Assembly (NCBI GenBank): GCA_002007315.1
Contig: LNZQ01000151.1
Location: 1 to 7,281, forward strand
DNA from: Epulopiscium sp. Nele67-Bin004
GTDB lineage: Bacteria > Bacillota_A > Clostridia > Lachnospirales > Cellulosilyticaceae
DNA length: 7,281 nucleotides
Reading direction: 5' to 3'
The translations under genes and the position numbers were made by a program. Within the stretch, counting starts at the first letter, position 1, and the number at the start of each line of letters is the position of its first letter. Positions 1 to 5,500 of this stretch are shown in pieces. The notes beneath the pieces were generated by a model. The model did not search any database and was not told the origin of the DNA. It was given only the letters and a program-made list of their open reading frames with translations.

Positions 1-21
1 ACTACGGTTGTATTTTGCCAT
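1..21 (-). CDS. 5' end of an unidentified leftward gene, cut by the window edge
   Basis: On the minus strand an AAGGAG ribosome site (about 31-36) stands 9 bases before ATG at 19-21, which opens as MAKYNRS and runs off the window. An in-frame ATG at 25-27 lies only 3 bases from the GGAG, so the inner ATG is preferred. Only seven codons are visible, so no family can be named. A strong hairpin with a T-run (119-161) lies about 100 bases upstream on the same strand; it could end upstream transcription or attenuate this gene. Confidence 0.45.
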
Positions 22-118
22 GTTCATAATCTCCTTTTTCTTTGAAAATTAATGATTAGTTAAAGTCCAAAGTTTTTTAGGAGGTGAACGACACCGAAAA
101 ATAACATCATATAATAAA

Positions 119-161
119 AAAGCTCTCAACAAAGAACATCTAGTTCTTAATTGAGAGCTTT
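119..161 (-). terminator. Long hairpin followed by T-run on the minus strand
   Basis: AAAGCTCTCAA (119-129) pairs perfectly with TTGAGAGCTTT (151-161). After a 2x2 internal loop, AAGAAC (132-137) pairs with GTTCTT (143-148), leaving a 5-base loop. On the minus strand the stem is followed by TTTATTAT, as in an intrinsic terminator. On the plus strand no T-run follows. No intact minus-strand gene lies just upstream, so it may be the leader attenuator of the gene at the left edge or a leftover terminator. Confidence 0.6.
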
Positions 162-398
162 CAGAAATGCAATAAATTACTATATTTTCCAAAAGTAATT
201 TTATATAAAATTTTAACTCAATCCAAAAAAATAAATTAATACTTCTAATAATATTTAAGATGGATTGAAAGTAGGGTTTTTCCATCATTTATTTTCCTAA
301 TCTCAATATCTAAATTTTATTATGAGTATTTCCATAATTTAGGTTAATAGAATATATTTATAAATAATATAGGTTATTGAATAAATAAAATTAAATAG
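162..398. other. AT-rich stretch with no recognisable gene
   Basis: Very AT-rich, with stops in all frames over most of its length. One minus-strand frame (49-288) is open, but it reads straight through the hairpin at 119-161 and has a biased, low-complexity composition, so it is not called. The right part may hold the unrecognisably decayed 5' half of the transposase remnant that follows; nothing supports that beyond position. Confidence 0.4.
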
Positions 399-837
399 AA
401 AAAGATATTCACTTTTCATATAACAACAGCTAATACCTATTATAATTAGGTAAAAGAATTAATTTATGAAAGCAAGGTGTCTAATCCCTTTATAATTATA
501 GGGGATGGGGCATATAATTATAAATTATGGTAAGCAGAAACTCATAAATTACAAATACATTTATTGACTGATATAAATATTAGAAATATAAAATCTATAC
601 ATTATTTTAGTGAATTTAGATATAAAAATGCTATATATAGAAGTAGTGAATTAGGAAAAATATGTATAAAAAAAGACGGAAAATAGAACAATTTTTTCAG
701 TCTTAAAAGGATTATATGGTATCAAACGATATACTAACCATATTAAATGGTACTTGATGGCTTACTTAATAGACGAACTTCTAAAAAAGATTAATGGAAT
801 TCAGACAAGAAAATATCCTTGGCACTATATTTCCTAA
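399..837 (+). pseudogene. Decayed DDE-type transposase (IS remnant)
   Basis: Three collinear reading-frame pieces join into one transposase-like C-terminal half. Piece 1 (399-446) reads KKIFTFHITTANTYYN and ends at TAG 447-449. Piece 2 (450-530) contains FIIIGDGAYNYKLW, matching the GD-x-AY motif around the second Asp of many DDE transposases, and ends at TAA 531-533. The same frame continues through 534-686. A +1 shift, most simply one extra A in the seven-A run at 668-674, moves the frame to 682-837, where FSVLKGLYGIKRY resembles the block around the third acidic residue. The last piece stops at 835-837. The N-terminal half and the first Asp are not recognisable, and no terminal inverted repeats were found. 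IS4-like grouping is tentative; the gene cannot make a functional transposase. Confidence 0.6.
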
Positions 838-850
838 GCATATTTTCTTG
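806..850. terminator. Strong hairpin at the end of the transposase remnant
   Basis: CAAGAAAATAT (806-816) and ATATTTTCTTG (840-850) are a perfect 11-bp inverted repeat. After one mismatch the stem continues for five more pairs (818-822 with 834-838), with an 11-base loop. The transposase stop codon (835-837) sits inside the 3' arm, which is typical of an IS-borne terminator. The downstream strand continues with CTACAAAAATTTTT rather than an immediate T-run, so termination is likely but not certain. Confidence 0.5.
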
Positions 851-987
851 CTACAAAAATTTTTAACAACTTAATTTTAACAACATAGGATTAATTATAC
901 GTTTTTTATCCATAGAAAGGAAATGTTAATATGCGTTGCTTGCAGCAATAGACACTACTACATATAATTAAAGAGAAAGATAAGGAG

Positions 988-999
988 TTGTTAAGTTAA
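988..999 (+). repeat. Left arm of a perfect 12-bp inverted repeat
   Basis: TTGTTAAGTTAA here is the exact reverse complement of TTAACTTAACAA at 1119-1130. The pair encloses about 120 bases that include the only GC-rich patch of the region. It could be the ends of a very small non-autonomous element, a protein-binding pair or part of a transfer origin. Confidence 0.6.
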
Positions 1000-1034
1000 A
1001 ATGGTGTATTGGGTCTCAGGGGTAATGCCATTGA

Positions 1035-1057
1035 GGGGGTCGTTGCCCCCAACCCCC
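1035..1057. other. GC-rich hairpin, oriT-like by appearance
   Basis: Five G (1035-1039) can pair with five C (1046-1050) over a 6-base loop, or alternatively with the second C-run (1053-1057), giving two competing stems. This G/C block is sharply different from its AT-rich surroundings. Similar G-run/C-run hairpins occur in transfer origins of small mobilizable elements of Gram-positive bacteria, but no relaxase gene is in the window. The oriT reading is therefore inference. Confidence 0.3.
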
Positions 1058-1118
1058 AGATAGTCACTTTAGATTAATATTTGTTATAAATTAAGAGGTG
1101 TAGTAGTTACTAGCTAAG

Positions 1119-1130
1119 TTAACTTAACAA
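1119..1130 (-). repeat. Right arm of the perfect 12-bp inverted repeat
   Basis: TTAACTTAACAA, the exact reverse complement of the arm at 988-999. It ends 30 bases before the start codon of the HTH gene. It also overlaps a 10-bp palindrome (AAGTTAACTT, 1116-1125), so it could additionally be an operator for that regulator. Confidence 0.6.
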
Positions 1131-1160
1131 AACAAAAAATAATTAGGGGTGGTATTTGCC

Positions 1161-1607
1161 ATGTTAAGTGAAAAAATTAAGTCATTGAGAAAACAACGAG
1201 GATTTACTCAAGAGGAGTTAGCAATTAGACTAAATGTAGTTCGTCAAACTATTTCCAAGTGGGAAAAGGGATTATCTGTCCCAGATGCCGACATGCTTGT
1301 AAAAATAGCAGATATATTTGAGGTTACCACAAGTGAACTACTGGGTGCTAATTTTCAAACAAGTGTAAAAGAGAAAGAGCAAAATGAAATTGTACAGCAA
1401 TTAGCAAGAATAAATGAACAACTAGCCATTAAAAATAAGCGTACAAAAACTATATGGAAGATTTTTTGGGGGATAATCATCGCAGTTGTTGTAGTTCATA
1501 TCTTAATACTTTCATTCGTACTAATCCCTTTTAATAATTTAAAAGATGAAAGTATATCTAGCCATTACTATAATGAGGAATATATTCCAATAGAAGGTGT
1601 CGAATAA
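1161..1607 (+). CDS. Xre/Cro-type HTH regulator with a C-terminal membrane anchor
   Basis: A 148-aa protein. Residues 6-61 form a textbook HTH_3 (Xre/Cro/C1) DNA-binding domain, with TQEELAIRLNVVRQTISKWE as turn and recognition helix. Residues 70-95 are polar and probably helical, 99-124 are one hydrophobic membrane segment, and a short acidic tail follows. Such HTH-plus-TM proteins are common in Firmicutes as membrane-tethered regulators; target genes are not deducible here. The start at ATG 1161 is chosen because AGGGGTGG (1145-1152) lies 8 bases upstream; a GTG at 1149 would put the start inside that ribosome site. A weak -10-like TATAAA is at 1085-1090 without a good -35. The gene converges on the leftward cluster and ends just before a shared terminator. 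It appears intact. Confidence 0.88.
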   Translation: MLSEKIKSLRKQRGFTQEELAIRLNVVRQTISKWEKGLSVPDADMLVKIADIFEVTTSELLGANFQTSVKEKEQNEIVQQLARINEQLAIKNKRTKTIWKIFWGIIIAVVVVHILILSFVLIPFNNLKDESISSHYYNEEYIPIEGVE

Positions 1608-1648
1608 ATAAAAATTCATCTAAAATTAAGTATATGAAAAAAGTCTGT

Positions 1649-1679
1649 AAAATAGGGCGTTGTATAAACGCTCTATTTT
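1649..1679. terminator. Bidirectional terminator between convergent genes
   Basis: AAAATAGGGCGTT (1649-1661) pairs with AACGCTCTATTTT (1667-1679), with one G-T wobble and a 5-base GTATA loop. A-runs before and T-runs after the GC core give a terminator shape on both strands. The stop codon of the leftward reading frame (1673-1675) lies in the stem, so the site closes both the HTH gene and the leftward cluster. Confidence 0.75.
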
Positions 1680-1864
1680 GATTGTTGTCTAAGCCTTATT
1701 ACCATATTAAGTGGTAATCTTGTTTTTGCTGAAATTATGTTATCATCTGCCAAGTCTAAGAACGCTATGGCTAATTCTATGGTACGCTCTTCTCTACCTC
1801 TACACTCAGCGTCTTGTATTTTACTAGCTACCATTTTTGCATAAGTGCTTTCTTGCACTAACAT
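1673..1864 (-). pseudogene. C-terminal fragment of an Rpn/PDDEXK_2-type protein
   Basis: A 63-aa frame from ATG 1864 (GGTGAG 5 bases upstream), or up to 75 codons from TTG 1900. The sequence after residue about 23, GREERTIELAIAFLDLADDN and on to LPLNMVIRLRQ, matches the typical C-terminal tail of Rpn-type (PDDEXK_2, transposase_31-like) proteins. In those, a Glu/Arg-rich GREE linker is followed by 'xxLLDxxDDxxIxxxTGLxxxxIxxLR'. The catalytic PD-(D/E)XK nuclease domain, normally some 200 residues upstream, is absent, so this is a 3' remnant although it retains a usable ribosome site. It could still be translated as a small helical protein. It is the last frame of the leftward cluster, 68 bases after the GNAT fragment. 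Confidence 0.5.
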
Positions 1865-1925
1865 ATCACTCACCAATCCTTTCTCTAGTATAAACCGCAA
1901 GTTAGTTTAGCCATTTTGGTTATTA

Positions 1926-1945
1926 GCATATTTTAGAGTATGCTT
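1926..1945 (-). repeat. Small inverted repeat after the GNAT fragment
   Basis: AGCATA and TATGCT form a perfect 6-bp inverted repeat around an 8-base AT loop, overlapping the stop codon of the GNAT fragment. No T-run follows on the minus strand, so at most it is a weak terminator or an RNA-processing hairpin. Confidence 0.35.
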
Positions 1946-2100
1946 TTCTGAGGTTTAGATAAAATTACTAATTTATGGGGCTTTTGTTCTTTTCTATATG
2001 CAGGGTGGATATGTTCATAATCTGTTTGTACAAATCCTAATCTCTTATAAAATGCTTTTCTTCTGTTAGAAATATCATCTGTAATTCTTATTTTATTCAT
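1933..2100 (-). pseudogene. C-terminal end of a GNAT-family N-acetyltransferase
   Basis: A 55-aa frame whose core, NRRKAFYKRLGFVQTDYEHI followed by HPAYRKEQKPHKLVILSKP, matches the C-terminal end of Firmicute GNAT acetyltransferases (typically 'RRIxFYxRxGFxxxDYxYxxPxY...LxLMSxP'). The N-terminal two thirds, including the acetyl-CoA-binding R/Q-x-x-G-x-G/A motif, are missing, so no acetyltransferase activity is expected. Even so, ATG 2098-2100 has GGAG eight bases upstream and overlaps the end of the ATPase gene by 8 bases, an arrangement typical of translational coupling. It may be a relic joined to the ATPase gene by deletion, or less likely a retained small protein. Confidence 0.6.
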
Positions 2101-3664
2101 TTTTATCGCTCCTATATTCAAGTTCCATCACTTGGCAAGTATGGTCTTTACCTTCTGTGTAATCTATACCTACTATTAGAACATTCCTCTTATATAAATT
2201 AAATAATTTAGAGGCATATTCCTGTGTAATTATTTGGTCTATGGCAACTTGAGTACCTTTACCTCGTTTTAGTTCTATAATTATAGGTGTATCCCTTGAT
2301 GTTAACGGGTGAAATGTAAAGTCTGCTCTACCTTTGCCAGTGTGTTCTTCTTTCTCAATTCTATATCTATCTCTAGCACTAAGATACGCAATACTTACTA
2401 CCCCACTAAGCCCATTTTCTTGGTTGTAATCATACAGAGATATTTCCCTATTGTGAATTTCATGTAATATTTGAGCCATCTTATCAGTATCATGTGATAG
2501 GGTGGCTTTTAGCATCATTTGGGAAGTTTTGAATAGTTCAGCTGTTTTACCAAAGCATTTATCTTTTAAAGCCTTTTCAAATTCTTGACGTAATTCTTTG
2601 TTTGGTATGCTGAGTAGTCCATCTGAGTATGTTAAAAATCCAAGTGTTATCATAGCTGAGTAAATTTCTTCCTTAGTAGTTGGGATTCCTTGCCCAGCTC
2701 TAAATTCCTCCACGATTAGTATATCTAGTTCTTCATCATTTATCATTCTTATTATGTCATCTCTTACGTTTGTTGGGTCTATCTCCAAGTACTCCAATAT
2801 TTCATTCATTCCACCTGTATTGACCCAGTAACTTTTACATTTTTTCTTAATAATTGCAGTATTTACACTTTTAGGATTAAATATTTTTAGCCCAGATTCT
2901 GTTTTATAGCCGTTATACCAATATTCTAATTCTTTATAGTCCATCTTATTTTTTTGGCAAAGGCTACGTACTTCTTGTTCAGTAAAACCAAAAAATTCCT
3001 CAAATACTCCATCATCTAATAGGGTGTATTCCTCAAACATATTTAATGCTGAACCTGACGAATGTTTTTTAATTGGTAGTATCCCTGTCATATAACATAA
3101 GCTTACATATGACCTTCCTTTTAATAAGTTACGTAAAAATTCTAAAAAGTCATTATGGTTTTCTACGTATAAGTTTTTATTAAATATATAATCCCATTCA
3201 TCAAATATAAATATAAAATCCTCGTTTGTGGCTAATAATTTATCTGCTATACTTACAAATTTAGTCAAATCTAAATTTGGATATGAGGCAGTTAAATCCT
3301 TATTAAAAATATATAGTATTCTATCCATATACTCTTGATATGTTGTATGTGTTTCACTAATATTAGAAAAGTCTATCTTTATGACATTAAACTTATTTAG
3401 GTATTCCTTGTACTCAGGCGTTTTACTAATAGCTAATTTATCAAATAGACTTTCACTATTTAACGCCTTACTATAATAGCTTTCTATTAAATATGTCATC
3501 TGTGATTTTCCAAATCTCCTAGGACGTGTCACACATATATTGCACATCTCGCTGTTTACTCGTTCATTTAGTATTTCTAATATCAATGACTTATCTATAT
3601 ATAACTTTTTGTTCTTCAATAATTTATTAAAGTTGTTAAATCCTTGGTTAGTATTTAGATACAT
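2093..3664 (-). CDS. AAA-ATPase_like / PDDEXK_9 protein (downstream copy)
   Basis: A 523-aa protein, full length for the AAA-ATPase_like (PF09820) plus PDDEXK_9 (PF08011, DUF1703) family. The family's opening 'YxDKS' box is at 22-26. Walker A lies in TRPRRFGKS (46-54, Lys53) and Walker B in FIFIFDEWD (150-158, Asp155/Glu156). The C-terminal nuclease fold has GRADF (Asp448) and IIIELKRGKG (Glu464, Lys466), the PD-(D/E)XK signature, then AIDQIITQEYA (474-484). All expected catalytic residues are present. No secretion signal or membrane segment is seen, so it should act in the cytoplasm. Family function is unproven; the proteins are often present in many copies per genome, and a DNA-targeting role in defence or mobility is inferred. 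The start at ATG 3664 has AAAGGGA 7 bases upstream and directly abuts the stop of the DUF4177 remnant. The gene is paralogous to the copy at 3923-5494. Confidence 0.9.
   Translation of the reverse strand: MYLNTNQGFNNFNKLLKNKKLYIDKSLILEILNERVNSEMCNICVTRPRRFGKSQMTYLIESYYSKALNSESLFDKLAISKTPEYKEYLNKFNVIKIDFSNISETHTTYQEYMDRILYIFNKDLTASYPNLDLTKFVSIADKLLATNEDFIFIFDEWDYIFNKNLYVENHNDFLEFLRNLLKGRSYVSLCYMTGILPIKKHSSGSALNMFEEYTLLDDGVFEEFFGFTEQEVRSLCQKNKMDYKELEYWYNGYKTESGLKIFNPKSVNTAIIKKKCKSYWVNTGGMNEILEYLEIDPTNVRDDIIRMINDEELDILIVEEFRAGQGIPTTKEEIYSAMITLGFLTYSDGLLSIPNKELRQEFEKALKDKCFGKTAELFKTSQMMLKATLSHDTDKMAQILHEIHNREISLYDYNQENGLSGVVSIAYLSARDRYRIEKEEHTGKGRADFTFHPLTSRDTPIIIELKRGKGTQVAIDQIITQEYASKLFNLYKRNVLIVGIDYTEGKDHTCQVMELEYRSDKNE
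2591..2677 (-). repeat. High-identity patch shared with the paralogue at 4424-4510
   Basis: These 87 bases differ from 4424-4510 at only 4 positions by eye, while flanking parts of the same two genes differ at many synonymous sites. The patch encodes the SAMITLGFLTYSDGL region of both proteins. Confidence 0.7.
2964..3097 (-). repeat. High-identity patch shared with the paralogue at 4797-4930
   Basis: Of 134 bases, 6 differ from 4797-4930, five of them clustered at 3019-3026. Runs of 55, 41 and 29 identical bases make up the rest. Just beyond 3097 the genes diverge at synonymous positions although the protein sequence stays identical, so the edge is sharp. Confidence 0.75.
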
Positions 3665-3862
3665 CTACACTTCCCTTTCTAAAATAATTTGATATCCTGC
3701 AGGTACATTCACATTCATAGGTTCTTTAAATTCTTGAACAAGTTGACTTAATCGCCAACCTTTTTCAGCTTCTGCTACAATAATATCTTGACATATTGTC
3801 ATTGTAGCCCCCTTTTTGCGTTGACGTGTGACCTCAATAAATTTCTATTCGTATTTTTTTAT
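3665..3862 (-). pseudogene. DUF4177-like small protein gene with lost start and early stop
   Basis: Read from ATA 3860-3862, this frame gives (M)KKYE, a TAG stop (3845-3847), then KFIEV and 59 uninterrupted codons ending in GYQIILEREV. The pattern KKYEYKFIEV ... AEKGWRL ... YxIIxEREV is that of DUF4177 small proteins, so the TAG most likely replaces a Tyr codon and the ATA replaces ATG. An AGGAG ribosome site (3873-3877) sits 9-10 bases before the ATA, as expected for the original start. The remaining 45-aa frame from ATG 3800-3802 has its own strong AGGGGGC site and may still be translated (3665-3802). Its TAG stop directly touches the ATG of the downstream ATPase gene, so translation here could help couple that gene. 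The function of DUF4177 proteins is unknown. Confidence 0.65.
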
Positions 3863-3922
3863 GTCTTATTTCTCCTGTTCTTTATAGCTATTAATAACGC
3901 TGTATAATTTCTAGTATTTCAA

Positions 3923-5494
3923 TTAAACTTCATTTATACCCCTTCTATATTCAAGTTCCATTACATGGCAAGTATGGTCTTTTCCCTCTGTGTAATCTAT
4001 TCCTACAATTAAAATATTTCGTTTGGACCTATCAAATAACGTGGTTGTATATTCTTGATTAATTATTTGGTCTATGGCAGTTTGAGTACCTTTCCCTCGT
4101 TTTAATTCTATAATAATAGGTATATATCTTGATGTTAGTGGGTGAAAAATAAAGTCAGCACGTCCTTTACCAGTATGTTCTTCTTTTTTGATGATATATT
4201 TACTTCTTGCAGATAAATAAGCTAAACTCACAACGCTACTAAGCCCATTTTCATGATTATAGTCATATAAAGAAATTTCTCTATTGTGAATGTTGTGTAA
4301 AATTTTAGCCATAGTCTCGGTGTCACGAGATAGCGTAGCTTGTAGCATCAATCTGGATTCTTTAAAAATATCAAATTCACCACTAAAGGACTTATCTTTC
4401 AAGGCTTTTTCAAATTCACCCATTAATTCTTTGTTTGGAATACTGAGTAGTCCATCTGAGTATGTTAAAAATCCTAGTGTTATCATAGCTGAATAAATTT
4501 CTTCCTTAGTTTGTGGTATCCCTTGCCCTGCCCTAAATTCTTCAATATCTTCAATTTCTATTTCTTCATGGTTTACCATTCTAACAATATCATCTCTAAC
4601 TCCCATGGGGTCTATTTCCAAATATTCAAGAACTTCATTCATAGCTCCAGTGTTTACCCAATAGCTTTTACATTTCTTCTTCATTATAGCTAAGTTTACA
4701 CTTCTAGGGTTAAAGATTTTTAGCCCACTCTCCATTTTATAGCCATTATACCAATATGCTAATTCATTATAGCCCATTTTGTTTTGTTGACAAAGACTAC
4801 GTACTTCTTGTTCAGTAAAACCAAAAAATTCCTCAAATACTCCATCATCTAGCAATGTATATTCCTCAAACATATTTAATGCTGAACCTGACGAATGTTT
4901 CTTAATTGGTAGTATCCCTGTCATATAACACAATGATACATAGGAACGCCCTTTTAGTAGCACTCTTAAAAAGTCTAAAAAATCTTCGTGATAATTTAAA
5001 TAGATACCTTTGTTAAATATATAGTCCCATTCATCAAAAATAAATACAAACTCATCTTTAGTTGCTACAAGTTTACTTGATAAAGTTTCACATTTTGCAC
5101 AATCCACTTCTGGATACGCTAATAATAAATCATCGCTAATACCGTTAATAATTCTATTAATATAGCTAGTATAATCCTCAGAAGTTTCTTTTTTTATTGA
5201 AAAGTCTACCTTTATAATGTTGTACTTATTCAAATGTTCTGTATAGCAATTTTCCTCACTAATATTTAGAGTATCAAAAATAGAGTTTGTATCTAAGGCT
5301 TTACTATAATAACTTTCGATAAGATTAGTTATTTCGGACTTTCCAAAACGGCGAGGGCGTGTTATGCAAATAAATCTATTTGTTGTGTGTATCCTTTTAT
5401 TTAAAATCTTGAGTATCATAGATTTATCAATAAATATTTCACTATTTAATAGTGCTATGAAATTTTTATAGGCTTCATTATTATTCAAATACAT
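3923..5494 (-). CDS. AAA-ATPase_like / PDDEXK_9 protein (upstream copy)
   Basis: A 523-aa paralogue of the protein at 2093-3664, with the same layout and all key residues: Walker A in TRPRRFGKS (45-53, Lys52), Walker B in FIFDEWD (151-157, Asp154/Glu155), and nuclease residues in GRADF (Asp447) and IIIELKRGKG (Glu463, Lys465). Residues 1-180 are only about half identical to the other copy. Residues 180-523 are about 80% identical, with a fully identical run of 57 residues from about 180. The N-terminal ATPase part, which would couple nucleotide state to target or partner recognition, is thus the variable part. ATG 5494 has AAGGTGA 6 bases upstream and follows the membrane-protein stop by 6 bases, so the two are almost certainly co-transcribed. 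A short ATG frame behind GGGG overlaps its 3' end, as the GNAT fragment does in the other copy. Function unknown; defence or mobility is inferred. Confidence 0.9.
   Translation of the reverse strand: MYLNNNEAYKNFIALLNSEIFIDKSMILKILNKRIHTTNRFICITRPRRFGKSEITNLIESYYSKALDTNSIFDTLNISEENCYTEHLNKYNIIKVDFSIKKETSEDYTSYINRIINGISDDLLLAYPEVDCAKCETLSSKLVATKDEFVFIFDEWDYIFNKGIYLNYHEDFLDFLRVLLKGRSYVSLCYMTGILPIKKHSSGSALNMFEEYTLLDDGVFEEFFGFTEQEVRSLCQQNKMGYNELAYWYNGYKMESGLKIFNPRSVNLAIMKKKCKSYWVNTGAMNEVLEYLEIDPMGVRDDIVRMVNHEEIEIEDIEEFRAGQGIPQTKEEIYSAMITLGFLTYSDGLLSIPNKELMGEFEKALKDKSFSGEFDIFKESRLMLQATLSRDTETMAKILHNIHNREISLYDYNHENGLSSVVSLAYLSARSKYIIKKEEHTGKGRADFIFHPLTSRYIPIIIELKRGKGTQTAIDQIINQEYTTTLFDRSKRNILIVGIDYTEGKDHTCHVMELEYRRGINEV
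4424..4510 (-). repeat. High-identity patch shared with the paralogue at 2591-2677
   Basis: Counterpart of 2591-2677, at a constant offset of 1833 bases, with 4 differences over 87 bases. The constant offset shows that the two genes are collinear without indels between here and the second patch. Confidence 0.7.
4797..4930 (-). repeat. High-identity patch shared with the paralogue at 2964-3097
   Basis: Counterpart of 2964-3097 at the same 1833-base offset. It encodes the segment from TGILPIKKHSSGSALNMF to FFGFTEQEVRSLC, which is identical in both proteins. Confidence 0.75.
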
Positions 5495-5500
5495 TTTCTA

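Noticed and set aside
49..288. Minus-strand 79-aa open frame with an AGGA before its ATG pair
   Set aside because: It runs through the hairpin at 119-161, has low-complexity Ile/Leu/Phe-rich content typical of AT-rich non-coding DNA, and resembles no family known to me.
455..535. Recurring TATAATTATA words and an imperfect palindrome around 484-505
   Set aside because: They fall inside the transposase remnant's reading frame, and such words are expected in DNA this AT-rich.
931..951. Six-codon frame MRCLQQ behind AAAGGAAAT, overlapping TTGCT/AGCAA
   Set aside because: Could be a leader peptide, but there is no gene directly downstream to regulate and the inverted repeat is only 5 bp; too weak to call.
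1001..1063. A 20-codon plus-strand frame (MVYWVSGVMPLRG...) across the GC hairpin
   Set aside because: No ribosome site at a good distance, and its Pro/Gly content simply reflects the G and C runs; the structure is better explained as a DNA or RNA hairpin.
3845..3847. TAG as a recoded sense codon (pyrrolysine or suppressor)
   Set aside because: The start codon of the same frame is also lost and DUF4177 proteins usually have Tyr there, so ordinary decay is simpler.
4290..4693. Two plus-strand frames of 68 and 60 aa
   Set aside because: Both lie opposite the well-supported ATPase-nuclease gene and have no ribosome site or domain; they are antisense shadows.
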